A stretch of 64,000 bases of DNA from WRAV01 sp050950205. Its GTDB lineage: Bacteria; Bacillota; Clostridia; Oscillospirales; Ruminococcaceae. The stretch covers positions 248,001 to 312,000 of the forward strand of contig JBMNHF010000010.1 in assembly GCA_050950205.1 (NCBI GenBank), given 5' to 3'. A model generated the notes under the pieces. The model saw only the letters and a program-made list of their open reading frames with translations. It had not been told where the DNA came from and searched no databases. Both the position numbers and the translations under genes were made by a program. The number at the start of each line of letters is the position of its first letter. Within the stretch, counting starts at the first letter, position 1. Below are positions 42,162-50,197 of this stretch, piece by piece.

Positions 42162-43898
42162 ATGGTGAATATTAAGATTAACGGGATGTCCTTGTCGGTG
42201 CCGAAGGAAATGACCATCCTGGAAGCTGCTCGCACCGCCAACATCGAAATCCCCACTCTGTGCTACCTAAAGGAGATCAACCAGATCGGCGCCTGCCGTA
42301 TCTGCGTGGTAGAGGTAAAGGGCGCTCGCACTTTGGTGGCTGCCTGCACCTACCCTGTAGCCGAGGGTATGGAAGTTTGGACCAACACCGAAAAGGTGCA
42401 AAAATCCCGCCGCCTGACGTTGGAACTGATTCTTTCCAACCATGAGCGCCACTGCCTGAGCTGCATTCGCAGCGGCAACTGCGAGCTGCAGCGTCTGTGC
42501 TGGCTGTTCGGCGTGGACGACGAACACGCTTACGACGGATACAATCCCGAGTATGAGTTTGACGATTCCGCCATGCACATGGTGCGGAACAACAACAAGT
42601 GCATTCTCTGCCGCCGTTGCGAAGCTGCCTGCTCCCGCCTGCAGAACGTAGGCGTCATCGGCCCCAACGACCGCGGCTTCGAAACCCACATTGGCTGTGC
42701 CTTTGACCAGAACCTGGACGAAGTGGCCTGTGTTTCCTGCGGACAGTGCATCGTGGTTTGCCCCACCGGCGCCATCCACGAAAAAGATCAGACCCAAAAG
42801 GTTTGGGATGCTCTCAACGATCCCCAAAAGCACGTTATTGTGCAGACAGCTCCTTCCATCCGGGCCACCATCGGCGAAGCCTTTGGCATGCCCATCGGCA
42901 CCGATGCCACCGGCAAAATGGTGGCTGCCCTGCGCCGCCTCGGCTTTGACGGCGTCTACGACACCGACTTTGCCGCCGATATGACCATTATGGAAGAGGC
43001 TCATGAGCTGCTGGAGCGGGTTAAGAACGGCGGCACACTGCCCCTGATCACCTCCTGCTCTCCCGGCTGGGTTAAGTTCTGCGAGCACTACTATCCCGAA
43101 TTTATCCCCAACCTTTCCACCTGCAAGAGCCCTCAGCAGATGTTCGGGGCCATTGCCAAGACCTGGTATGCCCAAAAGCACAACCTGGATCCCAAGGACA
43201 TCTTTGTGGTAGGAGTTATGCCCTGCACCGCCAAGAAGTTCGAGGTCAACCGGGAAGACGAAAACGCAGCCGGCGTTCCCGACTGCGACGTGTCCCTCAC
43301 CACTCGGGAAATTTCCCGGATGATGAAGCGGGCGGGGCTGGACTTTGCCAACCTGCCGGATGAGGAATTTGACGATCCCCTGGGCGAGAGCACCGGTGCC
43401 GGCACCATCTTTGGAGCCACCGGCGGCGTGATGGAAGCTGCCCTGCGCACCGCTGTCTACTGGCTGACCGGAGACGACGCCTCCCCCGTGGACTTTGTGG
43501 AAGTTCGGGGAATGGACGGCATCAAGGAAGCCACCTACAAGATCGGTGATATGGAAATCAACGTCGCCATCGCCTCCGGGCTGGGCAACGCTGACAAGCT
43601 CCTCAAGCGGGTGAAGAAGGGCGAGAAGAAGTACCACTTCATCGAAATTATGGGTTGCCCCGGCGGATGCATCAACGGTGGCGGCCAGCCGGTTCAGCCG
43701 GCCCATGTCCGCAACTTCGTCGACCTGCGGAGTCTGCGCGCCGCTGTTCTTTACAATCAGGACAAGGGCAGCCAGCTGCGGAAGTCCCACGAAAATCCCA
43801 TGGTAAAAATGCTCTACGACGAGTGGTTCGATCACCCCGGCAGTGAAAAGGCTCATCATGCACTTCACACCAGCTACAAGGTGCGCAGCCACTTCTAA
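42162..43898 (+). CDS. hydA: [FeFe] hydrogenase catalytic subunit, group A (HydA/HndD)
   Basis: 578 residues. N-terminal 2Fe-2S ferredoxin domain (C34, C45, C48, C62), a His-Cys3 4Fe-4S site (HERHCLSCIRSGNC, from 94), two 4Fe-4S clusters (C147/150/153/157 and C190/193/196/200), then the H-cluster domain. L1 is TSCSPGW (C299; the second Cys of the classical TSCCPGW is Ser here), L2 is MPCTAKKFE (C355) and L3 is MGCPGGCINGGGQP (C499, C503). It reduces protons with electrons from NAD(P)H and ferredoxin. Maturases HydEFG are not in the window. A strong terminator follows. Confidence 0.96.
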   Translation: MVNIKINGMSLSVPKEMTILEAARTANIEIPTLCYLKEINQIGACRICVVEVKGARTLVAACTYPVAEGMEVWTNTEKVQKSRRLTLELILSNHERHCLSCIRSGNCELQRLCWLFGVDDEHAYDGYNPEYEFDDSAMHMVRNNNKCILCRRCEAACSRLQNVGVIGPNDRGFETHIGCAFDQNLDEVACVSCGQCIVVCPTGAIHEKDQTQKVWDALNDPQKHVIVQTAPSIRATIGEAFGMPIGTDATGKMVAALRRLGFDGVYDTDFAADMTIMEEAHELLERVKNGGTLPLITSCSPGWVKFCEHYYPEFIPNLSTCKSPQQMFGAIAKTWYAQKHNLDPKDIFVVGVMPCTAKKFEVNREDENAAGVPDCDVSLTTREISRMMKRAGLDFANLPDEEFDDPLGESTGAGTIFGATGGVMEAALRTAVYWLTGDDASPVDFVEVRGMDGIKEATYKIGDMEINVAIASGLGNADKLLKRVKKGEKKYHFIEIMGCPGGCINGGGQPVQPAHVRNFVDLRSLRAAVLYNQDKGSQLRKSHENPMVKMLYDEWFDHPGSEKAHHALHTSYKVRSHF

Positions 43899-43908
43899 TC
43901 AAAACAAC

Positions 43909-43947
43909 AAAAAGAATTCCCCGTCTTGCGGCGGGGAATTCTTTTTA
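43909..43947. terminator. Bidirectional terminator between hydA and ackA
   Basis: Perfect 15-pair stem (43909-43923 with 43932-43946) with A run before and T run after, serving the convergent hydA and ackA transcripts. Confidence 0.9.
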
Positions 43948-44034
43948 TGAATAGAAGATAAATGGCTTGCTGTAATAAATGTTTGCCGGACCCAAAAGGA
44001 GGATCAGGGGTATCCTGCTTTGGTTTCGCGGCCA

Positions 44035-45231
44035 TTACAGCCCGGCAATTTCCTTGGTATCCCGGGCAATGAGCAGCTCCTCGTTGGTGGGGATGACCCA
44101 CACCTGTACCTTGCTGCCCGGCGCAGAGATCAGAGCTTCCCGGCCTTGGCATTCGGCATTTGCTGATTTGTCCAAGGTAATGCCCATAAAATCCAGGCCT
44201 TTGCAGGCAGCTTCCCGAGTTTGGGGAGCATTTTCGCCGATGCCGCCGGTAAAGACCACAGCGTCCAGCCCGCCCATGGCGGCGGCGTAGGAGCCAATGT
44301 ACTTGCGAAGCTGATACTGCTGGATATCCAGAGCCAGCTTGGCCCGCTTGTTGCCCGCTTCCGCAGCACTTACCAGATCCCGCTGGTCGCTGGAAAGCCC
44401 GGAAATTCCCATATAGCCGCTCTTTTTGTTCATCAGGTCGTCCATTTCCTTGGGGGTGAGGTTTTCCTTTTCCATGAGGAAGGTCACCACAGAGGGGTCG
44501 ATGGAGCCGCAGCGGGTACCCATGGTGATGCCGGCCAGAGGGGTAAAGCCCATGGAGGTGTCCACGCTTTTGCCGCCGTCGATGGCGGTGATGGAGGAGC
44601 CGTTGCCCAGATGGCAGGTAACCACCTTCATTTTGGAAAGGGGACAGTCCATCAGCTGAGCCAACCGGCCGCTGACATAGCGGTGGCTGGTGCCGTGGAA
44701 GCCGTAGCGGCGAATTCTGTACTTTTCGTACAGTTCATAAGGCAGGGGATACAGGTAAGCATGCTGAGGAATGCTCTGGTGGAAGGCGGTGTCAAAGACG
44801 GCAACTTGAGGCACCGACGGATCAAACACTTCCATACAGGCCCGGATGGCCATGATGTTGGCGGGGTTGTGCAGGGGGGCAAGATCGGAGTACATTTCCA
44901 GAGCGGCCAGCACGTCATCGTTGACCAGCACCGAAGAATTATACAGCTCGGCACCCTGTACCACCCGGTGCCCCACGGCGGAAATCTCCTCCATGCTGGA
45001 AATGACCGCCAAATCCCCGGTGGTGAGCAGCTTGACCAGCTCTCGGAACGCTTCCATATGGGTGGGGAAGGGAGTTTCGTATTCGGCCACCCCTTTATCG
45101 GTCTTGTGGTTGATGTTGCCAGAAAGTCCAATGCGTTCGCATAGGCCCTTGGCCAACACGCTCTCCTTTTCCATATCGATGAGCTGATACTTTAGGGAAG
45201 AGCTTCCTGCGTTGATTACGAGAATCATCAT
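44035..45231 (-). CDS. ackA: Acetate kinase
   Basis: 398 residues. ASKHA fold signatures: VINAGSSSLKYQLIDM at the N-terminus, VAVFDTAFHQSIP, and THLGNGSS-type VTCHLGNGSSITAIDGG followed by DTSMGFTPLAG; FTGGIGENA binds the adenine. It forms ATP and acetate from acetyl phosphate, the substrate-level phosphorylation step of fermentation. Start is one of two tandem ATGs. No pta lies beside it, unlike the usual pta-ackA pair, so phosphotransacetylase must be elsewhere. It converges on hydA, which fits a fermentative redox balance. Confidence 0.97.
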   Translation of the reverse strand: MMILVINAGSSSLKYQLIDMEKESVLAKGLCERIGLSGNINHKTDKGVAEYETPFPTHMEAFRELVKLLTTGDLAVISSMEEISAVGHRVVQGAELYNSSVLVNDDVLAALEMYSDLAPLHNPANIMAIRACMEVFDPSVPQVAVFDTAFHQSIPQHAYLYPLPYELYEKYRIRRYGFHGTSHRYVSGRLAQLMDCPLSKMKVVTCHLGNGSSITAIDGGKSVDTSMGFTPLAGITMGTRCGSIDPSVVTFLMEKENLTPKEMDDLMNKKSGYMGISGLSSDQRDLVSAAEAGNKRAKLALDIQQYQLRKYIGSYAAAMGGLDAVVFTGGIGENAPQTREAACKGLDFMGITLDKSANAECQGREALISAPGSKVQVWVIPTNEELLIARDTKEIAGL

Positions 45232-45299
45232 AAGTTCTAAATATCCTTTCCTTCTTTAATCCATGTACCCTTTTCTAATTGCGCTTGTACCTGCCGTCG

Positions 45300-45327
45300 T
45301 TGACAAGCGCACCACGTCTACTATATT
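45300..45327 (+). promoter_or_regulatory. Promoter of tmcAL
   Basis: TTGACA (45300-45305), 16 bases, TATATT (45322-45327); divergent from ackA. Confidence 0.7.
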
Positions 45328-45380
45328 ATTACATTATTCAAAAAACATCAAGTAAAAAACCGTCACAAAGGGGCGATATT

Positions 45381-46589
45381 GTGAAGATCGGCGGTGTTGT
45401 TGCCGAGTTTAATCCTTTTCATAACGGCCACGCCGCATTGGCGGCGTCCATTCGGCAAAAGGGCATTACCCATCTGGTGGCGGTGATGAGCGGGAATTTT
45501 GTCCAGCGGGGAGACATTGCCATCACCGAAAAACGAGTGCGGGCTGCCTGTGCACTATCTGCCGGATTTGATTTGGTTTTGGAGCTTCCGGTGGCTTGGT
45601 CCATGGCCCCCGCCCCCACCTTCGCCCGGGGTGGGGTGGGGCTTTTGGCCGCCTGCGGCTGTGTGGAAGCCCTTTGCTTTGGCAGCGAAAGCGGCGATGC
45701 AGCCCTGCTAAAAGCCTTGGCCGATTCGGTGAATGACCCGAGGGTGGAGGATGTGCTTCGCACCCGACTGGCTTCGGGGATGACCTTTGCCAAAGCAAGG
45801 CAGCAGGCGGTGGAGGAGGTCTATGGAACGGAGCTTTCCTCCCACCTAAAAAACCCCAACGACCTGTTGGGGGTGGAGTATCTGCGGCAGGCCAAAGCCT
45901 TGGGGTGGAACCCCAACCTCATGGTGGTTCGGCGGCAGGGAGTTTTTCACGATGCTTTGGCCCCCCAAGGAAGAATCGCCAGCGCCTCTTGGCTGCGGGC
46001 CCACGGAGAAAACCGCGCCCTGTTGGCTCGGTATATCCCCGCTTCCTGCGCTGCCTTGCTGGACGTTGCCCGGGAGGACGGCCTCTTTCCCGCTCGGCCG
46101 GAAATGCTGGAAACAGCCATTCTGGCTCGGCTGCGAAGGCTGGAACCAAAGGAGCTGGCCCGTCTTCCCGACCTTTCGGAAGGGTTGGAAAACCGCTTTT
46201 ACACCGCGATTCGCTCGGCGGGAACCTTGGGGGAGCTGGCCTTTTCCCTCAAGACCAAGCGGTATACCATGGCCCGCATTCGCCGGCTGATTCTTTCCGC
46301 TTTTTTGGACCTTGGTCCCCGGGACTCGGCGGGAACGCCTCCCTACCTGCACATTCTGGGATTCAACCAGCGAGGGCGGGAAATTCTGGCGGAAATCGGC
46401 AAACACTCCTCGCTACCCTGTCAGGCCTCGTTAGCCCGGCTGGAAAAGTTGGGGGGACGCTGCAAGGAAACAGCCGGTCTGGAAAGCCGCACCACCGACC
46501 TTTATGGATTGGCTCTGCCAAAACCCCTGCCCTGCGGCTATGACCTGCTGGCTACCGGCAACTGGAAGACCGGGCCGGGCCGCCGATGA
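45381..46589 (+). CDS. tmcAL: tRNA(Met) cytidine acetate ligase TmcAL (DUF795)
   Basis: 402 residues from the GTG at 45381, 7 bases after AAAGGGG; the frame extends to 45279 without conservation. The nucleotidyltransferase HxGH-like motif is in GVVAEFNPFHNGHAAL, with VAVMSGNFVQRGD and GSESGD following. The family activates acetate with ATP and acetylates C34 of elongator tRNA-Met; a tRNA-Met(CAT) gene is in this window at 61 kb. The C-terminal half, helical, binds tRNA. It neighbours ackA divergently, as it often does in Firmicutes. Confidence 0.9.
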   Translation: MKIGGVVAEFNPFHNGHAALAASIRQKGITHLVAVMSGNFVQRGDIAITEKRVRAACALSAGFDLVLELPVAWSMAPAPTFARGGVGLLAACGCVEALCFGSESGDAALLKALADSVNDPRVEDVLRTRLASGMTFAKARQQAVEEVYGTELSSHLKNPNDLLGVEYLRQAKALGWNPNLMVVRRQGVFHDALAPQGRIASASWLRAHGENRALLARYIPASCAALLDVAREDGLFPARPEMLETAILARLRRLEPKELARLPDLSEGLENRFYTAIRSAGTLGELAFSLKTKRYTMARIRRLILSAFLDLGPRDSAGTPPYLHILGFNQRGREILAEIGKHSSLPCQASLARLEKLGGRCKETAGLESRTTDLYGLALPKPLPCGYDLLATGNWKTGPGRR

Positions 46590-46686
46590 GCCGGTTCCGC
46601 CCAAGAATCAAGCAGCGCAATTCCTTCTGCAATCCGCTAAAACAGCCGAAGGGACACCCTGCTTTGATAGCACCAAATATAGAACA

Positions 46687-46716
46687 GGCGGCCCGGATGG
46701 GCCGCCGTTTTGATGG
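46687..46716 (+). terminator. Terminator of tmcAL
   Basis: GGCGGCCC with GGGCCGCC around GGAT, then TTTTGATG. Confidence 0.85.
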
Positions 46717-46737
46717 CTTTTCTTTTGGGATAAAAAA

Positions 46738-47112
46738 CTAACCTCTGCTGTCCGGCCCCACTTTTTTGTATTCTTTGGGCAGCAGTTTTCCGCAGTGAGG
46801 GCAGGTGCAGGCCTCCGGCGGGGAAGATTGGGGCCAGTTGAGTTGAATCTCCTTTGCAGCCGGGACGTTTTCAGCGGGAAAGGGAGGGGAAGCTTCGGGC
46901 GGTGGGGCAGGGGATGAGGGCGCGGAAAGCGATCCCTCCTTGAGGCGAAAGCGCTGGGCAGGGGTAAACACACCCCAGTACATGTGGCCGATTTCCTCCC
47001 GGCAGGCGGGGCAACGGGCATCGTATTCTATCACGACATTTTCAAATTTCTTTACATTTTTTTTAAGCAGGTGGTTTTCCTCCACATAAGCGTGGCAGTT
47101 GGGACAAAACAT
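46738..47112 (-). CDS. Zinc-ribbon protein of unknown function
   Basis: 124 residues from ATG 47112, 6 bases after GGAGG; the frame continues to 47268 without support. Three CPxC pairs: CPNC at 3-6, CPAC at 33-36 and CPHC near 108-111, separated by a Pro/Ser/Ala-rich low-complexity linker (about 65-95). The first two pairs can form one zinc ribbon; the third pair is single and may dimerise or bind with another chain. No family is recognised. It lies convergent to tmcAL and divergent from the ABC ATPase. Confidence 0.75.
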   Translation of the reverse strand: MFCPNCHAYVEENHLLKKNVKKFENVVIEYDARCPACREEIGHMYWGVFTPAQRFRLKEGSLSAPSSPAPPPEASPPFPAENVPAAKEIQLNWPQSSPPEACTCPHCGKLLPKEYKKVGPDSRG

Positions 47113-47267
47113 AGACAGCCTCCCACAAGTTGAATTGCCTATATTATAATGGAAAAGAAAGAAGAAAAAAAGAGAAAAATATGGAGAGACTTCGAAATTT
47201 AAGAGCATGAAAAAAAGCCTTTGGTATATACTATGTGCAGAGTATGCCAACGAAAGGAAATCATGCA

Positions 47268-47966
47268 ATGCCCCTGATTCTGCTGGAGGATGTGCATAAA
47301 ATTTACAATCCCGGCCCGGGGGAAGTGCGTGCGCTGGACGGCGTCAGCCTTGCCATTGAAACAGGGGAGCTGGTGGCGGTGGTTGGTCAGAGCGGGTCGG
47401 GAAAATCCACCCTGATGAATCTAATCGGCTGCTTGGATATGCCTACAGCGGGGCGTTATCTGCTGGATGGGCAGGAGATCACCTCCCTGTGTGACGATGC
47501 ACTTTCCATCATCCGCAACCAAAGTATAGGCTTTGTCTTTCAGGGATTTAACCTGATCCCCAGTCTGACCGCTCTGGAAAATGTGGAACTGCCCCTGCTG
47601 TACCGGGGAATGGGGCGGGAAATTCGTCGCCGGCTGGCACTGGAGGCCCTGCATCGCGTGGGCCTGACGGCCCGGAGCCATCACAGGCCCCCCCAAATGT
47701 CGGGAGGGCAGCAGCAGCGAACCGCCATTGCCCGAGCCATTGCCGCCAAGCCCCCCATTATTTTGGCGGATGAGCCCACCGGCAATCTGGACAGCACCTC
47801 GGGGGCAGAAATCATGCGGATTTTAAAGGAGCTCAACCAAGAGGGAAAAACGGTGGTGCTGATTACCCACGACAGTGGGGTGGCAGCCCAAGCAAGGCGG
47901 GTGGTTAAAATACACGATGGCCGCCTGGCGCAGGACAGCGCCGTGCCGGTGAAAAAAGCACAATAA
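47268..47966 (+). CDS. ABC transporter ATP-binding protein, LolD/MacB type, without adjacent permease
   Basis: 232 residues from ATG 47268 after AAAGGA. Walker A GQSGSGKST, Q-loop FVFQGFNLIPSLTALENVELPLLY (the LolD/MacB-type sequence), signature QMSGGQQQRTAIARAI, Walker B IILADEPTGNLDS, H-loop LITHD. This subfamily works with FtsX/MacB-like permeases in lipoprotein or peptide export. No permease gene follows; a terminator comes at once, so the partner lies elsewhere or was lost. Confidence 0.9.
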   Translation: MPLILLEDVHKIYNPGPGEVRALDGVSLAIETGELVAVVGQSGSGKSTLMNLIGCLDMPTAGRYLLDGQEITSLCDDALSIIRNQSIGFVFQGFNLIPSLTALENVELPLLYRGMGREIRRRLALEALHRVGLTARSHHRPPQMSGGQQQRTAIARAIAAKPPIILADEPTGNLDSTSGAEIMRILKELNQEGKTVVLITHDSGVAAQARRVVKIHDGRLAQDSAVPVKKAQ

Positions 47967-47970
47967 CCCA

Positions 47971-48005
47971 AAAGGGTCTGCGCCTGTGTTATGCAGACCC
48001 TTTGC
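47971..48005 (+). terminator. Terminator after the orphan ABC ATPase
   Basis: AAAGGGTCTGC with GCAGACCCTTT around a nine-base loop. The 120 bases from here to the TlpA gene hold nothing I recognise. Confidence 0.75.
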
Positions 48006-48123
48006 GTTGCCCGGATTGAAGGCCAATTCCCCCCCATGAACTACTGTGCCTTTGCACCGGCTACGCAGACGGTCTGCACCACACCTTTTGCTTTGGATGG
48101 CAGTGCTCTGTGTGCAGAAGGCG

Positions 48124-48738
48124 CTATAACCCGAACAGTTCTTGTAAAAACATCCGCAGAGTTTCCTCGCTCATGGCCCCGGAATAGGCTCCTTCCACAT
48201 TGCCTTGGGCATCGATGAAAACGGTGGAGGGGAAGGCGCTGATTCCATAGGTCATCAAAGCATCCTGATCCTCGTCAAACCAAACGGGAAAGGTAAACCC
48301 CTCTTCCTGGAGGTAGGACTGGGCTTTTTCTCTGGTTTCGATGTAGGAGCCGCTGGTTCCCACCATATCCACCATCAAAAAGCGCAACACATCGCTGTCA
48401 TACTCCGCAGCTATCTTGTCAAAATGGGGCATCTCCATCCGGCAGGGAGGGCACCAGCTGGCCCAGAAGTTGAGGACAACGGGCACCGTCCCCAGCTGGT
48501 CGGACAGTTTGACGGGATTGCCGTCGGCATCGTAGGCGGTAAAGTCGGGAGCGGGAATCTTTTGAGGCTCCTGTGGTTGCGAGCTGCTATCCTCTGCAGA
48601 ATCCGCGGAACTTTCCCCTTGGGAAGGAGCGGGCAGCGGAACGGCAGGGGCAACCCTCTGGGAGAGGTACCGGTACCCCAGCACCCCCGTAGCCAAAACC
48701 AGTGCAAAGGCAATGAGCAAATAGATCAATTTTTGCAT
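48124..48738 (-). CDS. TlpA/ResA-like extracytoplasmic thiol-disulfide oxidoreductase
   Basis: 204 residues. One N-terminal membrane anchor (about 3-22), an outward Ser/Gln/Pro-rich linker to about 58, then a thioredoxin fold: NFWASWCPPCRMEMPHF with the active-site CPPC, the inserted segment typical of TlpA, and the cis-proline in SAFPSTVFID. It reduces exported disulfides using electrons handed across the membrane by CcdA, whose gene lies 28 bases upstream on the same strand. Client proteins are unknown; no cytochrome c genes are nearby. Confidence 0.93.
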   Translation of the reverse strand: MQKLIYLLIAFALVLATGVLGYRYLSQRVAPAVPLPAPSQGESSADSAEDSSSQPQEPQKIPAPDFTAYDADGNPVKLSDQLGTVPVVLNFWASWCPPCRMEMPHFDKIAAEYDSDVLRFLMVDMVGTSGSYIETREKAQSYLQEEGFTFPVWFDEDQDALMTYGISAFPSTVFIDAQGNVEGAYSGAMSEETLRMFLQELFGL

Positions 48739-48766
48739 GACAAGTCTCCTATCTACTTTTCAAATC

Positions 48767-49435
48767 CTAAAGCAGGGAAACCAAAAGCCGGTCCAGCCAT
48801 CCCCCCACCATGGCAATGCCCACCAGCACCAGAAAAGCTCCGCCAATGCGGTGGATGGTGGACAGATGCCGCTTTAAAAAGGCAAAGGTATCGGTTAACC
48901 GTTCCAGCAGCAGGGCAGCCATCACAAAGGGAATACCCAGCCCCAGAGAAAAACAGAGCAGCATCAGCACACCGGTAAGGGTATGCCCCACCCCCGCCGC
49001 CATCAGCAAAGCAGCGCTGAGAAAAACGCCGACGCAGGGAGTCCAACCCACCGAAAAGATGATGCCAAACAGCACCGAGGAGAAAAAGTTCAGCCCCTGC
49101 AGGCGGTGGGACTGCAGGGAAAAACCCTTGAGCAGCCGGGCGATGGGGGCGGGAATCAGCCCCGCATAGATCAGTCCCAGCAAAATGGATAAAACCCCCG
49201 CCACCTGCATAATAGGCCTTTTGTGGGTGGAAAGAAACTGGCCGATGGTGCCAGCCGCCGCCCCCATGGCCATAAACACCAAGGTAAAGCCCAGCACAAA
49301 GCCCAGCGCGTTACTCAAGGCCTTGCGGCGACCGGAGCCTGCCGAAAAATACGCAATGTAAATGGGAAGCATAGGAAGCATACAGGGGGAGACAAAGGTG
49401 CCCACCCCTTCGAGAAAAACCAGAAGATACTGCAT
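48767..49435 (-). CDS. ccdA: CcdA-type membrane thiol reductant transporter
   Basis: 222 residues from ATG 49435 (a GTG at 49444 is also possible). Six membrane helices. The two redox cysteines lie in GVGTFVSPCMLPMLPIY (helix 1) and FSVGWTPCVGVFLSA (helix 4), the paired proline-cysteine motifs of CcdA/DsbD-beta. It carries reducing equivalents from cytoplasmic thioredoxin to outer-facing TlpA-like proteins. First gene of the ccdA-tlpA unit. Confidence 0.94.
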   Translation of the reverse strand: MQYLLVFLEGVGTFVSPCMLPMLPIYIAYFSAGSGRRKALSNALGFVLGFTLVFMAMGAAAGTIGQFLSTHKRPIMQVAGVLSILLGLIYAGLIPAPIARLLKGFSLQSHRLQGLNFFSSVLFGIIFSVGWTPCVGVFLSAALLMAAGVGHTLTGVLMLLCFSLGLGIPFVMAALLLERLTDTFAFLKRHLSTIHRIGGAFLVLVGIAMVGGWLDRLLVSLL

Positions 49436-49597
49436 CGCAATCACCCCATCCTCTGCAGTTCAGTCAAAAAATATTAGTTTACAGTATAGCAACTTACCTT
49501 CCTGATTGCAAACCCCCAGCGGCCCTTGTAGCGGTGGTTTTACCCTGTTTGTCAACGCTCTGGCCACTCTGGCATACAATAGAACCATAAAAAGCTG

Positions 49598-49667
49598 CCT
49601 AAAGGCACGCAGGCTGTCGGAAAAGCCGTTGCTTAAGGGCTTTTCCGACAGCCTGCGTGCCTTTAGG
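49598..49667. repeat. Perfect 30-bp inverted repeat with 10-base loop
   Basis: Arms 49598-49627 and 49638-49667 are exactly complementary; the loop is GTTGCTTAAG. Flanking AAGCT and AGCTT could extend the stem past a small bulge. It lies in the 296-base gap between the ccdA start and spoVM, close to neither a stop codon on the plus strand nor a T run, so it is not a normal terminator. Minus-strand transcripts from spoVM would read through it about 65 bases after the stop. Confidence 0.9.
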
Positions 49668-49731
49668 ATAAGCTTGTGACAAGTGGAGAAGGGAGTGAAA
49701 AGAGTTGGAACAGGAGGATGGAATTTATGTA

Positions 49732-49809
49732 TTAGTCCTTCTTAATTTTAAAAATCATCCGCAGCAAAGGGGACAGAAAGCGGGGACTTTTGAATACGAC
49801 AATCTTCAT
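49732..49809 (-). CDS. spoVM: Stage V sporulation protein SpoVM-like (25 residues)
   Basis: A 25-codon frame, ATG 49809 to TAA, with GGAGGT (49821-49816) 6 bases before it. The product MKIVVFKSPRFLSPLL continues with an amphipathic basic end (RMIFKIKKD). It matches the pattern of Bacillus SpoVM: MK start, a short strand, K-x-P-[KR]-FL, then an amphipathic helix and the terminal KD. SpoVM binds the convex forespore membrane and recruits the coat ATPase SpoIVA. It agrees with the CotF-type genes in this window. The call rests on a short pattern but start, length and site all fit. Confidence 0.85.
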   Translation of the reverse strand: MKIVVFKSPRFLSPLLRMIFKIKKD

Positions 49810-49844
49810 AGGGGCACCTCCGTTACATCAAGTGTGAACTTCTA

Positions 49845-50003
49845 TTAGCCGCGTAGGGTAACGCCGACATAAATGAGGATGATGGCTGCAAAAAACAGAG
49901 CCAGTCGCACAGAGCAGACAAGGGCGACCAGCAGACCGAGGCCAAAGGCTGTCAGAAAAAGAGTCAGGCCATCTCGTCCACAGTTTCTCCGTCTTCTTCT
50001 CAT
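49845..50003 (-). CDS. Small membrane protein of unknown function upstream of spoVM
   Basis: 52 residues from ATG 50003 with AAAGGA upstream; an in-frame start at 50051 is less likely. A very basic beginning (MRRRRRNCGRDG) is followed by one long or two short hydrophobic helices (LTLFLTAFGLGLLVALVCSV, LALFFAAIILIYVGVTL), positive-inside orientation. I do not recognise the family. It lies 35 bases upstream of spoVM on the same strand, so a sporulation link is possible. Confidence 0.6.
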   Translation of the reverse strand: MRRRRRNCGRDGLTLFLTAFGLGLLVALVCSVRLALFFAAIILIYVGVTLRG

Positions 50004-50138
50004 TTCCGCCACATCCTTTCCGGAAGCAAAGTCGGAAGGCAGGAAAAACACCTCTTCCTGCTTCCAGAACGGGTTTGCTCCAGTATACGCAAAGTTGGCA
50101 GGTTGTGTTACTTTTTACCGAAGTTTTTCGAATAATCT

Positions 50139-50166
50139 TTGCATTCTCCTTCAAAAGGTGTAGAAT
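50139..50166 (+). promoter_or_regulatory. Promoter of cinA
   Basis: TTGCAT (50139-50144), 16 bases, TAGAAT (50161-50166), about 25 bases before the start region. Confidence 0.55.
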
Positions 50167-50197
50167 AAATCCAGCGAACTGCAAAGGAAGTGGACAG

